DNA from: RBC038 sp041390625
GTDB lineage: Bacteria > Chloroflexota > Dehalococcoidia > UBA2979
NCBI GenBank assembly: GCA_041390625.1
Contig: JAWKPM010000005.1
Span: forward strand, 62,001 to 126,000
Direction of reading: 5' to 3'
DNA length: 64,000 nucleotides
The position numbers were made by a program, and so were the translations under genes. The stretch's first letter is position 1; every line of letters starts with the position of its first letter. The notes under the pieces were generated by a model. The model worked only from the letters and a program-made list of their open reading frames with translations, searched no databases and was not told the DNA's origin. Below are positions 45,677-55,727 of the stretch, in pieces.

Positions 45677-46350
45677 CGAACGCACCGGGACTGACGCGCG
45701 ATCAGATGGGCGCCGTGCTCGCGCAGCACGTCGAGCCGGGCTGGATCGTGAACCTCGGGATCGGCATCCCGGTCCTCGCCTCCAACTTCCTGAGCTGGGA
45801 CGAGGGGATCACGCTGACCTCGGAGAACGGCGTCATCGGCTACGGCGGGCTCGCGGCCGAGGGTGAAGAGGACACCGACCTCGTGAACGCCGGTGTGCAG
45901 TTCACGACGCTCAACCCGGGCGGGACGATCGTGCACCACGCGGACTCCTTCGCGCTGATCCGTCGCGGGCTCGTCGACGTCACCATGCTCGGCGCCTACG
46001 AGGTCGCGCAGGACGGCTCGTTCGCGAACTGGAAGACGACGAACGACGGCATGGGCAACATGGGCGGCATCGGCGGCGCGATGGACCTCGCGGCGTGCGC
46101 GAAACGCGTCTTCGTCGCGATGGAGCACGTCACGCGCGACGGGCAGCCTCGCCTCGTGGAGCACTGCAGCCTACCGGTGACCGCGCCGACCGGCGTGAAG
46201 CTCGTGGTTACGGACCTCGCAGTGATCTCCCTCGATGCCGAGGGGTTCGTCCTCGAGGAGTACGCTCCCGGCGTCGAGATCGCCGACATCGTGGCGAAGA
46301 CGGGGGCGCCGCTCCGCGTGAGCGACTCCGTGCACCCGGTCGCGGTCTAG
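45673..46350 (+). CDS. 3-oxoacid CoA-transferase subunit B
   Basis: This 225-residue subunit has the class I catalytic motif TSENGV with glutamate E51, VNLGIGIP near the start, and GGIGGAMDLAACAKRV. Start GTG at 45673 overlaps the stop of subunit A (GTGA), with AGGAG upstream, so translation is coupled. Presence of the catalytic glutamate distinguishes it from the IpdB-like protein at 23499-24233. It probably takes part in ketone body or 3-oxoadipate metabolism with its neighbours. Confidence 0.92.
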   Translation: MTNAPGLTRDQMGAVLAQHVEPGWIVNLGIGIPVLASNFLSWDEGITLTSENGVIGYGGLAAEGEEDTDLVNAGVQFTTLNPGGTIVHHADSFALIRRGLVDVTMLGAYEVAQDGSFANWKTTNDGMGNMGGIGGAMDLAACAKRVFVAMEHVTRDGQPRLVEHCSLPVTAPTGVKLVVTDLAVISLDAEGFVLEEYAPGVEIADIVAKTGAPLRVSDSVHPVAV

Positions 46351-46423
46351 TCGGGCGAAGGTCCGATCCCGGAGGGGCCGAGGACCGTAGCGGCCACGCG
46401 GGCGTCGCTTACACTCGGCCTCG

Positions 46424-48805
46424 ATGCAGCACCTCGGGCGACTCGTACGGCCGCCGCACGTGCCCAGCCGGCGCACCCTGCGCCGATGGCTGGTGGGCGC
46501 CACCTCGGCCGTGCTGGCCTCGATGGTGGGGCTGTGGCTCTTCGCCGAGCTCGCGCCGCTCGAACCGCTCGATGCGCGCGCGCCCGTCGGGGGGACCGTT
46601 GTGCGCGCGGCAGACGGCACGGTGCTCTGGCGTGACGAGCACGAGGGGCTGCGCATCCCTGTCAGCCTCGAGCGGGTGGCGCCGATCATGCGGCGGGCGA
46701 CGATTGCCGCCGAGGACGAGCGCTTCGAGCGGCACCCGGGCGTCGACCCGATCGCGATGGCGCGCGCGCTGCTCGTCGATCGGGGCGCGTCCGGCGCCTC
46801 GACGATCACGCAGCAGCTCGCACGGCGGCTGTACCTCGATGGGGGATCGGGGCCACTGGTGTGGCGCAAGGCGCACGAGGCGCTGATTGCGCTGCAGCTC
46901 GAGGCCCGCACCTCGAAGGACGAGCTGCTCGAGGCGTATCTCAACGACGTCTACTACGGGCATGGCGCGTACGGCGTCGAGGCGGCGGCGCAGACCTACT
47001 TCGGGGTGTCTGCGGCCGACCTCGATGTCGCGCAGGCCGCGCTGATGGCGGGCCTGGTGCAGCGGCCGGCAGACCTCGACCCGTTCGCGAACCCGGAGGG
47101 CGCGCTGTCGAGGCGCGACTACGTCCTCGACCGACTGGTGAGCGCGGGAGCGCTGACGGCGATCGAGGCGACGATCGCCTCGGAGCAGCCGCTGCGGCTG
47201 ATCGACCTCGATGCGCCGCCTCTCGCGCCGCACTTCGCGCAGTACGTGCTGAGCGAGGTCGCCTCGGTGGCGCCGGAGCTGGTGCGGCGCGAGGGACTCG
47301 TGGTCGTGACCACCCTCGACGGCGCGCTCCAGCGCGAGGCCGAGCGCAGCGTGCGAGTGCGCCTCGAGGCGCTCGAGCGGCACGAGGCGCGCGATGCCGC
47401 GGTCGTCGCGATCGAGCCCTCGACGGGGCGCATCACGGCGCTCGTCGGCGGCGTCGACTTCTGGAATGGCGCGAGTGGCCAGGTGAACCTCGCGCTGTCG
47501 CGGCGCCAGCCGGGATCGGCGCTGAAGCCGTTCGTGTACGCGGCGGCACTCGAGCAGGGGATGACGGCGGCCTCGACCATCCTCGACGTGCCGACCTCGT
47601 TTGTCGGCGACACGGGCACGTACGTGCCGGTGAACTACGACCTGCGGTATCGCGGGCCGGTGACGCTTCGGGAGGCGCTGGCGTCGTCACTGAACGTTCC
47701 TGCGGTGCGCACCCTCGATGCCGTGGGCGTCGATGGGCTGCTCGAGATGGCGGCACGCGCGGGCATCGAGGGGATGGGCACCACGGAGGTCTACGGCCTC
47801 GCGCTCGCCCTCGGTGGGGCGGAGGTCACGCCCCTCGATCTGACGGCGGCGTACGGGGCGATCGCGAACGGCGGCGTGCGGGTGGCGCCCTACGCCATCG
47901 AACGCATCGAGGACCAGTCGGGGCACGTGCTGTACCAGCACCCGAGCGCCGAGACGCGACGGGTGATCTCCGCGGAGCACGCCTTCCTGCTCGCGGACAT
48001 CCTCTCGGACCCGGTGGCGCGCGAGCTCGGCTTCGGGCGCGGCTCGGTCCTCGAGACGCCGTTTGGCGCGGCGGTGAAGACCGGCACCAGTTCGTACTAC
48101 CGCGACAACTGGACCGTGGGCTTCACCCCTGAGCAGGTGGTGGGCGTCTGGGTCGGCAACGCGAACGGCCAGGCGATGCGCGACATCTCCGGTGTCGATG
48201 GGGCAGCGCCGATCTGGCGCGACGTCCTGACGGCGGCCGTCGAGGCACGCGGGAGCTCGGGCTTCAAGGCACCGGCCTCGATGGTGCGCGCCGAGGTGTG
48301 CGGCACGACCGGGCTGCAGCCGGGCGCGGCCTGCCCGTCGCCACGCCTCGAGTGGTTCGTGGCGGGCACCGAACCTGCGGACACGGAGACGACGTTCGGC
48401 CTCGATGGGCGCGGGCTGGTGGCGACGGCGCCGCCGGACGAGGCGCAGGCGTGGGCCCTCGATGCCGGGCTGCGCCTCGGGGGGGCGCCGGCCGGGAGCG
48501 GCACGCAGACGGTCACGATCGTGCAGCCGGCGCCGGGCAGCGTGCTGTTCCTCGCGCCGGAGCTCGAGGCGCAGGAGCTCGTGCTCCGCGCGGCGGTGCC
48601 GCTCGGCACCGTGCGGACCGAGTTCGCGCTCGACGGGCGCGTGATCAAGATTGTCGAGGGTCTCGATGCTCGCGCCGTCTGGCGCCTCGAGGCCGGAGGG
48701 CACGAGCTGACGGTGCGCGCGGTCCTCGAGGATGGAACCAGCACGACCGCGACATCGTTCTATCAAGTTGAGCCTGCGCGTGCGTCGAACGGCGGGATGC
48801 CATGA
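46424..48805 (+). CDS. pbpC: Penicillin-binding protein 1C
   Basis: This 793-residue bifunctional peptidoglycan synthase has an N-terminal membrane helix (about residues 24-43). The glycosyltransferase domain has AAEDERFERHPG (about 95) and ASTITQQLARRL. The transpeptidase domain has SALK at S365, SSLN near 421 and KTGTSS near 552. The C-terminal BiPBP_C-like beta domain (about 705-790) is typical of PBP1C. The ATG is inside CCTCGATG without a clear ribosome site. The stop overlaps the start of the alpha-2-macroglobulin gene (ATGA), reproducing the pbpC/macroglobulin pairing known from other bacteria. Confidence 0.92.
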   Translation: MQHLGRLVRPPHVPSRRTLRRWLVGATSAVLASMVGLWLFAELAPLEPLDARAPVGGTVVRAADGTVLWRDEHEGLRIPVSLERVAPIMRRATIAAEDERFERHPGVDPIAMARALLVDRGASGASTITQQLARRLYLDGGSGPLVWRKAHEALIALQLEARTSKDELLEAYLNDVYYGHGAYGVEAAAQTYFGVSAADLDVAQAALMAGLVQRPADLDPFANPEGALSRRDYVLDRLVSAGALTAIEATIASEQPLRLIDLDAPPLAPHFAQYVLSEVASVAPELVRREGLVVVTTLDGALQREAERSVRVRLEALERHEARDAAVVAIEPSTGRITALVGGVDFWNGASGQVNLALSRRQPGSALKPFVYAAALEQGMTAASTILDVPTSFVGDTGTYVPVNYDLRYRGPVTLREALASSLNVPAVRTLDAVGVDGLLEMAARAGIEGMGTTEVYGLALALGGAEVTPLDLTAAYGAIANGGVRVAPYAIERIEDQSGHVLYQHPSAETRRVISAEHAFLLADILSDPVARELGFGRGSVLETPFGAAVKTGTSSYYRDNWTVGFTPEQVVGVWVGNANGQAMRDISGVDGAAPIWRDVLTAAVEARGSSGFKAPASMVRAEVCGTTGLQPGAACPSPRLEWFVAGTEPADTETTFGLDGRGLVATAPPDEAQAWALDAGLRLGGAPAGSGTQTVTIVQPAPGSVLFLAPELEAQELVLRAAVPLGTVRTEFALDGRVIKIVEGLDARAVWRLEAGGHELTVRAVLEDGTSTTATSFYQVEPARASNGGMP

Positions 48806-51800
48806 CAACCGAGCCCAACGAACCACAGTTCGAGGCATCGATGAGCCACGGCGAGGGCGAGGCCTCGCCGCGCGCCTCAGCCTGGTACCACGACCGCTGG
48901 CTCGTCGGCCTCGGAGCGTTCGTGGCGCTGATGCTGGCGATCGGCGTCGGTGGCTCGATCCTCATGGGGAGCGACGAGACGCCCGAGCCCGCCACGTTCG
49001 TGAGCGTCGAGGGCGTGTCGATCTCGCCAGAAGGCGAGGAGGTCGGGCGCCTCACACCGGTCATCGTGACGTTCGCCGAGACGCCCCCGCAGGACGATCC
49101 CGCCTCGGTGGTGGCGGTCACGCCGGCGGTCGAGGGCGCGTACGTGTGGCTCGACGAGCACCGGCTGCTCTTCCAGCCCAACTTCCCCGGCTATGAGCGC
49201 GGCACCGAGTACGCGGTGCGCGTCGACGCGGCCCGCGCGGGCCTCGAGGAGGACGGCGAGCAGCACTTCACCGTCGAGGGCGCGCTGCGCGTCGACTACA
49301 TCGTGCCGGCCGACGGCGACGTCGAGGTGCCGGCGGGCGCGCAGGTGCTCGTGCAGTTCAGCCGATCGGTGGCGGCGCTGACCACCCTCGATGCCGCGGA
49401 CACGAGCGCGGTCATCGAGTTCGACCCGCCGCTGCCGGGACACGGTGAGTGGCTGAACACTTCGCTCTACCGCTTCACGCCGGACGAGCTGCGCCCGAGC
49501 ACGACGTACGAGGCGCGCATCGCGGCCGGTCTCACCTCGGCGGCGGAGCCCTCGGGCGAGGGCAGCCTCGAGGCGGACGTGACGTGGAGCTTCACGACCG
49601 CCCAGCCCGCCCTCGAAGCGTCCGACCCGGCCGACAACACCGAGTTCGTCTCGCCCACGCGGCCGATCGTGCTGACCTTCAACCAGTCGATGGATCGAGC
49701 GGCGGTCGAGGCCGGTCTGCGCCTCGAGGGGCCCGAGGGGGCGATCGTCGCGTTCTCGACGGCGTGGAGCGACGGGGACCGGACGGTGACGCTCACGCCC
49801 TCGGAGCCGCTCGCACTGAGCACACGCTACGAAGTCGTCATCCCCGCGGGGCTGCCCGGCGCCTCGGGTGGGGAGACGGCCGCCGAGCGGCGCGTGGCCT
49901 TCCGCACCTCGGACCCGCCGGCGGTCGTGTCGTCGTACCCGGAGCAGGGCGCGACGAACGCCGAGCGGTTCGGCGTGTGGCTGACGTTCAACAACCCGAT
50001 GGACATGGACTCGGTCGAGAGCCGGATCTCGATGCCAGGCCTCGATGCCGAGGACTACAACACCGTCTCCTACAGCGACTTCGAGGTCTTCATCGAGGTC
50101 ACGCTGCAGCCCTCGACGGACTACGAGGTGCGCATCGCGAACGGTGCCACCGACCGCGACGGCGCCCCGCTCGGGCCGTACACGCTGACGTTCCGCACGG
50201 GCACGCTCCCGGAAGGCGTGACCTTCGCCGTGCCGTCGCAGGTCGTGAACTACTCAGCGAGCAGCGACGCGACGCTGTTCTTCCACACGACGAACCTCAG
50301 CAGCGTCGACTTCGACCTCTACCGGCTCACCGAGACCGACGCGGCGGAGCTGATCCGCAACGGCGGCTACAAGCCGACCTCCGGGTCGAGCCCGTGGCTT
50401 CCCTCGACTCCCCCGATTCGCAGCTGGACCGAGCCGATCGAGGGCGCGACAAACGCGGTCGCCCTCGGATCGACGCAGCTGAACGAGGGCGATCCGCTGC
50501 CGAAGGGCGACTACTACCTCGTCTCGAGCTCCGGGGGGTACCCGCAGGTGCTCACGATCAGCGTCGTCGACGTCTCGCTGGTGACGAAGCTGTCCTTCGA
50601 CGAGCTGCTGATCTGGGCGCTCGACAGCGACACGGGGGAGCCACTGGCCGGCCTCGACCTCGATGTGACGGGGCCCGGCGTCTCGCCCGCCTCGACCACC
50701 ACCGACGGCGACGGGCTCGCCTCGGTGTCGGTGCCCAATCCTCGAGACGTCGGGAACCAGCAACGGACGTACATCGTCCGGACGGACGACCCGGACCATC
50801 GCGGTGTCACCTCGACGGACTGGCAGCAGGGCTCGTACCCGTGGGAGCTGGGCCTGCCGGTGCAGTACTGGCCGCAGGTGTACGTCGGCCACCTGTACAC
50901 CGACCGGCCGATCTACCGGCCGGGTGAGACGGTGCACTTCAAGGCGATCGTCCGCGAGGACGACGACGCCACGAACCGCATCCCGCAAACCCCGCCGCCG
51001 CTGCGCCTCACGGTGCGCGACGCGCAGTTCGAGCAGATCGCGTCGATCGACGTGACCCTCAATGACTTCGGGACGGCCGCTGTCGACTTCGAGCTGCCGG
51101 ACGGCGCTTCGACGGGTGGCTACTTCGTCGAGTTCTGGTGGGGTCCGCCGAACCAGCAGGACTGGATCACCACGACCTCGTTCACGGTCGCGGAGTTCCG
51201 GCGGCCGGAGTTCGAGGTGGCGGTCGCGCCGACCGACCTCGATGTGGTCGACGGCGGGACGATCGGCGTCGACGTGGACGCGACGTTCTACTTCGGTGGC
51301 GCGGTCGGCGGCGCCGAGGTCGACTGGGCGGCGCTTGCCTCACCGGCCCCCGTCTCCTTTGAGGACTACGCCGGCTACTCCTTCAACGACTTCGATCAGT
51401 TCGAGACCTCGATCCTCCACGAGCCGCTGCGTGGCGAGGGGTCGACCACGACCGATGACAGCGGGCATGCGACCTTCGAGGTGCCGGCGGCACTCCGAGG
51501 CGAGGAGGGCACGCAGCGCTTTGACTTGAGCGCGAGCGTGATCGACACGAGCGGCCAGGTGGTCGCCGGCAGCACCTCGGTGCTGGTGCACCCCGCCGAC
51601 TTCTACGCGGGCGTGCGCCCGGACGGGTACGTCGCGGCGACGGGCGAGCCGGCCTCGGTGTCGCTGGTCAGCGTGGATGTGACCGGCGCGCCGGTTGGCG
51701 CGCGCGACATCACCCTCGAGGTCTATGAGCGCGAGTGGATCACGACGAAGGAGCAGACACCGGGCGGCGCGCGGCGCTACCGCAGCGAGCCCCGGGACAC

Positions 51801-54750
51801 GCTCATCGACACGATCGAGGTCACGACCGACGCCTCGGGCGAGGCGACCGCGACGTTCGAGCCGGAGAACGCCGGCACGCTGCGCCTCGTGGCGGTCATC
51901 GCAGACGACCGCGGGCGCGAGGCGCGGGCCTCGACGTACCTGTGGGTGAGCGGATCGGGCCGCGCAAGCTGGCAGATTCGCAACGACGACGTCATCGAAC
52001 TGATCGCCGACCGCGAGCAGTACGACGTCGGCGACACCGCCGAGGTGCTGGTGCCGGCGCCCTTCCCCGGCGCGATCGGCCTCGTGACGCTGGAGCGTGG
52101 CGGCATCCTCGAGCGCTCGGTGCGCGCCTTCGACAGCGGCAGCGAGGTGCTGCGCATTCCGATCGAGGACTCGCACCTCCCGAACGTCTACGTCAGCGTG
52201 GTGCTCTACCGCCCGCCGACGGCCGAGGACCCAATCCCGCGCTACCACGTGGGCTACGTCAATCTTCATGTCTCCTCGGAGCCGCGACAGCTGACCGTCG
52301 AGGTCACGCCCGACCGCGAGACGGCGCGTCCGGGCGAGACCGCGCGCTTCGACGTGGATGTGACCGACTCGAACGGGCGGGGGACCGAGGCGGAGCTCTC
52401 GTTCGCGGTGGTCGACCAGGCCGTGCTCGCCCTCGCGGACGAGGTCGGGCCGGACGGGCTGCGCGCGTTCTGGTTCGAGCGCGGCCTCGGGGTACTGACG
52501 GCCTCCTCGGCCTCCGTCTCCGTCGATCGCACGAACGACGTCATCTCGGAGGCGCAGGCCGGCGGCAAGGGCGGCGGCGACGAGGAACGCCTACGGCAGG
52601 ACTTCCGCAACACCGCCTACTGGGACGCGCAGGTCCGCACCGACGCGGACGGCCACGCCAGCATCGAGGTACCGCTCCCCGACAACCTCACGACATGGCG
52701 GGCGCAGGCCCGAGCCGTGAGCGGCAACACGAGCGTCGGCGAGTCGACGGCGGAGGTGCAGGTCTCGCTGCCGCTGCTGCTGCGGCCCGCGCTGCCTCGA
52801 TTCCTCCGCGTCGGCGACTCGACGCAGCTCCGGGCGCTCGTCCGCAACGCGACCGATGCGCCGATCGAAGTCACGGTCGCGATCGAGGCCTCGGGCGTCA
52901 CGCTCGGAGACTCGTCGCCGCGGACGGTGCGTGTGGCACCGTCGGCCTCGGAGCTCGTGGAATGGCCGGCCACGGTCGACACGGGCGGGACCGCCCGGGT
53001 GACGTTCCGTGCCGACGGCGACGGCGAGAGCGACTCGGTGTCGATCTCCTTGCCGGTGGACCTCGACGTCACACTCGAGACGACGGCCACGGGCGGCGTG
53101 GTGACTGGGGACGCCGGTGCAGAGGCGGTGTATTTGCCGGAGTTCGCGCTGACGGACCGCGGCGGCCTCGAGGTGAGCGTGCAGGGCTCGCTGGTCGGCC
53201 TCATCGAGGACGAGCTCGAGGCATTCGAGCCTCAACCGTTCGAGACGGCCGACCGCACCGCCAGCCGCCTGATGGCGACGGTGGCCGTCGACCGCGCGCT
53301 CGGCACCTCGAGTGACGTGCGCACGGCCTCGATCGAGCGCGACATCGCCTCGCTGCTCGCGGCGCGCAAGGCCGGCGGCGGCTGGGGCTGGTGCCGCCAG
53401 TGCCCGGTGAACGAGCGGATCTCGGCGTGGGTGCTGATCGCGCTCGGCGACGCCTCGATGGCCGGTCACGCGGGGGCGGGCGGCCAGGGCGGTGGCGTGC
53501 GCAGCCTGCTGCTGGCCTACGCGGGGCGATCCGGTGACGTGGAAGACCCGATCGACCCGGGCGACCGCGCCTTCATCTACTACGCGCTGGCTCACGACGC
53601 GGCGGCGACGGGCGGCGGGGGGTCCTCGCAGTCGAATACCGTCCTCGGGCTGCTGCAGGCGCTCGTCGAGCAGGAACGGGCGAACCTCCCGAACTACGGC
53701 CGCGCGTACGCCATTCTTGGGCTCCTGGATGCCGGCGAATCGCCCGACAGCGCCACGATACGGCTCCTGCTGAACGACCTCTCGGCCTCGACGGTCGCGA
53801 GCGCGAACGGCAATCACTGGGAGGACGAGCGGCGACGCGGCTCGATGCAGTCCGACGTGCGGACGACCGCGCTGGTGCTGCAGGCCCTCGTGGCGGCCGA
53901 GCCGGAGCACCCGCTCATCGAGGAGACGGTGAGGTGGCTGACGATCGCGCGGAACGCCGACCGCTGGGAGACGAACCTCGAGCGGTCGGATTCGGTCGTC
54001 GGGCTTGCCGACTTCGCCTCGCTGACCGGTGAGCTGTCGGGGGACTTCACGTACCGCGTGCGCCTCGATGACCGCGACCTGATCGAAGGCGAGGTCACGC
54101 CGGGGGGCGCCTCGGCGGCAGAGCACGTCGAGGTCCCGCTCGCGGACCTGCGGCTCGGCGCCGTGAACCTGCTCACGATGCTGCGTGACGGCGGAGCGGG
54201 CCGGCTCTACTACGGCGTGAACCTCCGTTACGCAACACCGGCCGCAGGCATCGAGGCGCGGAACCGCGGCTTCGCGGTGTCGCACGAGTACTCGCTCCTC
54301 GATGCGCCGGAGACGCGCATCGATGGGGCGCCGGCGGGCGAGATCGTGCGCGTGCGGGTCACGGTCGTGACGGACGCTTCGCGCAAGTTCGTGGTGGTCG
54401 AGGACCTGATGCCGGCCGGCCTGGAGCCGATCGACCCGGTGCTGAACATCACGCCGATCGAGGTGCGTCAGCAGCTCGAGGCCGAGCGTCGCGAGGCGTT
54501 CGAGGGTGAGGCGCCGGACTACTTCGCGCCGTGGTTCCCCTGGTACTTCAACCCGTGGGACCACGTCGACACCCGAGACGACCGCGTCGTGCTGTACTCG
54601 GACTCACTGCCGGCCGGCGTGCACGAGTTCATCTACTACGCGCGGGCGACGACGCCGGGCGACTACTTCGTCGCGCCGGCGCACGCCGAGGAGTCGTTCT
54701 TCCCGGAGGTGTTCGGGCGCAGCGACTCCTCGAGGTTCACGGTGAACTAA
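48802..54750 (+). CDS. Bacterial alpha-2-macroglobulin family protein without thioester
   Basis: This 1982-residue protein is anchored by one N-terminal membrane helix (about residues 32-55) rather than a lipobox. Several Ig-like (Big_5-type) domains follow to about 470. The macroglobulin domain TDRPIYRPGETVHFK is near 700, and the A2M core FRNTAYWDAQVRTDADG near 1272. At the thioester position the sequence is AFEPQPFETADRTASRL (about 1474-1490) and lacks the CxEQ motif, so it cannot trap proteases covalently by thioester. A CRQC pair lies near 1530. It is translationally coupled to PBP1C, supporting a role guarding or accompanying cell-wall synthesis. Confidence 0.88.
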   Translation: MTTEPNEPQFEASMSHGEGEASPRASAWYHDRWLVGLGAFVALMLAIGVGGSILMGSDETPEPATFVSVEGVSISPEGEEVGRLTPVIVTFAETPPQDDPASVVAVTPAVEGAYVWLDEHRLLFQPNFPGYERGTEYAVRVDAARAGLEEDGEQHFTVEGALRVDYIVPADGDVEVPAGAQVLVQFSRSVAALTTLDAADTSAVIEFDPPLPGHGEWLNTSLYRFTPDELRPSTTYEARIAAGLTSAAEPSGEGSLEADVTWSFTTAQPALEASDPADNTEFVSPTRPIVLTFNQSMDRAAVEAGLRLEGPEGAIVAFSTAWSDGDRTVTLTPSEPLALSTRYEVVIPAGLPGASGGETAAERRVAFRTSDPPAVVSSYPEQGATNAERFGVWLTFNNPMDMDSVESRISMPGLDAEDYNTVSYSDFEVFIEVTLQPSTDYEVRIANGATDRDGAPLGPYTLTFRTGTLPEGVTFAVPSQVVNYSASSDATLFFHTTNLSSVDFDLYRLTETDAAELIRNGGYKPTSGSSPWLPSTPPIRSWTEPIEGATNAVALGSTQLNEGDPLPKGDYYLVSSSGGYPQVLTISVVDVSLVTKLSFDELLIWALDSDTGEPLAGLDLDVTGPGVSPASTTTDGDGLASVSVPNPRDVGNQQRTYIVRTDDPDHRGVTSTDWQQGSYPWELGLPVQYWPQVYVGHLYTDRPIYRPGETVHFKAIVREDDDATNRIPQTPPPLRLTVRDAQFEQIASIDVTLNDFGTAAVDFELPDGASTGGYFVEFWWGPPNQQDWITTTSFTVAEFRRPEFEVAVAPTDLDVVDGGTIGVDVDATFYFGGAVGGAEVDWAALASPAPVSFEDYAGYSFNDFDQFETSILHEPLRGEGSTTTDDSGHATFEVPAALRGEEGTQRFDLSASVIDTSGQVVAGSTSVLVHPADFYAGVRPDGYVAATGEPASVSLVSVDVTGAPVGARDITLEVYEREWITTKEQTPGGARRYRSEPRDTLIDTIEVTTDASGEATATFEPENAGTLRLVAVIADDRGREARASTYLWVSGSGRASWQIRNDDVIELIADREQYDVGDTAEVLVPAPFPGAIGLVTLERGGILERSVRAFDSGSEVLRIPIEDSHLPNVYVSVVLYRPPTAEDPIPRYHVGYVNLHVSSEPRQLTVEVTPDRETARPGETARFDVDVTDSNGRGTEAELSFAVVDQAVLALADEVGPDGLRAFWFERGLGVLTASSASVSVDRTNDVISEAQAGGKGGGDEERLRQDFRNTAYWDAQVRTDADGHASIEVPLPDNLTTWRAQARAVSGNTSVGESTAEVQVSLPLLLRPALPRFLRVGDSTQLRALVRNATDAPIEVTVAIEASGVTLGDSSPRTVRVAPSASELVEWPATVDTGGTARVTFRADGDGESDSVSISLPVDLDVTLETTATGGVVTGDAGAEAVYLPEFALTDRGGLEVSVQGSLVGLIEDELEAFEPQPFETADRTASRLMATVAVDRALGTSSDVRTASIERDIASLLAARKAGGGWGWCRQCPVNERISAWVLIALGDASMAGHAGAGGQGGGVRSLLLAYAGRSGDVEDPIDPGDRAFIYYALAHDAAATGGGGSSQSNTVLGLLQALVEQERANLPNYGRAYAILGLLDAGESPDSATIRLLLNDLSASTVASANGNHWEDERRRGSMQSDVRTTALVLQALVAAEPEHPLIEETVRWLTIARNADRWETNLERSDSVVGLADFASLTGELSGDFTYRVRLDDRDLIEGEVTPGGASAAEHVEVPLADLRLGAVNLLTMLRDGGAGRLYYGVNLRYATPAAGIEARNRGFAVSHEYSLLDAPETRIDGAPAGEIVRVRVTVVTDASRKFVVVEDLMPAGLEPIDPVLNITPIEVRQQLEAERREAFEGEAPDYFAPWFPWYFNPWDHVDTRDDRVVLYSDSLPAGVHEFIYYARATTPGDYFVAPAHAEESFFPEVFGRSDSSRFTVN

Positions 54751-54769
54751 GCGGTCTCGACAGCGCATG

Positions 54770-54808
54770 CACCAACGAGGCCCGGGGTGCACCCGGGCCT
54801 CGTTGGTG
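54770..54808 (+). terminator. Perfect 17-bp terminator stem-loop
   Basis: The arms at 54770-54786 and 54792-54808 (CACCAACGAGGCCCGGG and its exact complement) enclose a five-base loop GTGCA. It lies between the convergent macroglobulin and CAP genes, 20 bases past the stop of the former. The T-run is short (TT), as is common in GC-rich genomes, but the symmetry would stop transcription from both sides. Confidence 0.85.
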
Positions 54809-54826
54809 TTCGAGCCTCGACAGGCG

Positions 54827-55696
54827 TCAGTCGGTGAAGGCCTGGGTGAACCATTGCTGGCCGTTGGCGGGGCCCACGATGCCGATGCCGATGCGCAGCA
54901 GCTCGGGGTTCAGGATGTTCGCGCGGTGGCCGGGCGAGTCCATCAGGCCCTGGTGCGCCCACTCGACGCCGGGGCCCCACGCGATGTTCTCGGCGGCCCA
55001 ACCGAAGGAGATGCCGGCGGCCTTCATGCGGTCGAAGGGAGAGAGGCCGTCCGGGTTCGTGTGCGAGAAGTAGTCGCGGTCACGCATGTCGGCGGAGTGG
55101 GCGCGCGCGACCTCGGTGAGTTTCGCGTCGAGCACGAAGGGCGGCAGGCCTCGGGCGATGCGCTCTTCGTTCAGCAGCGTGAGCATGCGGGCCTCGGAGG
55201 CGGTGTCGACGCCGGAGACACTCGAGGCCGGCGCGGGAGCCGGCTGCGAGGCGGTGGTCGGCGCCGGCGACGATGGCGTGGAGTTCGAGGCGAGCTGCGC
55301 AGCCGAGCGGCAGACCACGATGACCGGCGAGTTGTCGGGCAGCGCGCCGCCGGGGAAGCGCGCGACGAAGGAGCCGTTGACCCGGCTCGGCGCGCCGAAG
55401 ACGTAGCCGACGAGCCTGCTCGAGCCCGCCGCCCACACCGAGGCGGGGTGGCAGCCCTCGTTGGAGAGGGCCGAGGCGAGGGCATCGACGGGGCCGCCAC
55501 CCCACACGACCATCGCAAGGCCGCCGGCCCTCGGCACCTGGCCGACGACGAGCGGCTCCTGGGCCTCGACGGTCGAGGCGGGCGCCATGGTCGCGAAGAC
55601 GGCGAAGGCGGCGACGAGCGCGACAAGACCGCGCACGGCCCACGAGGACGTCAGCGCCGCGTTCGCGCGCGGAGAGAGGGGCCTGCCGAGTTCCAC
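54827..55696 (-). CDS. Secreted CAP-domain (SCP/PR1) protein
   Basis: This 289-residue protein has an N-terminal hydrophobic signal (about residues 20-40). A variable middle domain carries two cysteines, and an Ala/Pro/Ser linker of about 30 residues follows. The C-terminal CAP domain has MLTLLNEERIARGLPPF, ARAHSADMRDRDYFSHTNPDGLSPFDR, AENIAWG and GHRANILNP, all family hallmarks. The putative metal-binding histidines in SHTNPDG and GHRANI are present. It is exported and may bind cell-wall or lipid ligands. The only start is GTG at 55696, without a clear ribosome site. Confidence 0.85.
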   Translation of the reverse strand: MELGRPLSPRANAALTSSWAVRGLVALVAAFAVFATMAPASTVEAQEPLVVGQVPRAGGLAMVVWGGGPVDALASALSNEGCHPASVWAAGSSRLVGYVFGAPSRVNGSFVARFPGGALPDNSPVIVVCRSAAQLASNSTPSSPAPTTASQPAPAPASSVSGVDTASEARMLTLLNEERIARGLPPFVLDAKLTEVARAHSADMRDRDYFSHTNPDGLSPFDRMKAAGISFGWAAENIAWGPGVEWAHQGLMDSPGHRANILNPELLRIGIGIVGPANGQQWFTQAFTD

Positions 55697-55727
55697 GTTG
55701 AGATCGTCGACCGCGCGGATCGCGAAA

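Noticed and set aside
46355..46420. GGTCC/GGACC inverted repeat after the CoA-transferase genes
   Set aside because: Stem of five with an 18-base loop is too weak to call a terminator.
51735..54564. Long alternative frames on both strands inside the macroglobulin gene
   Set aside because: The macroglobulin frame has continuous domain motifs, whereas the alternatives show random composition.
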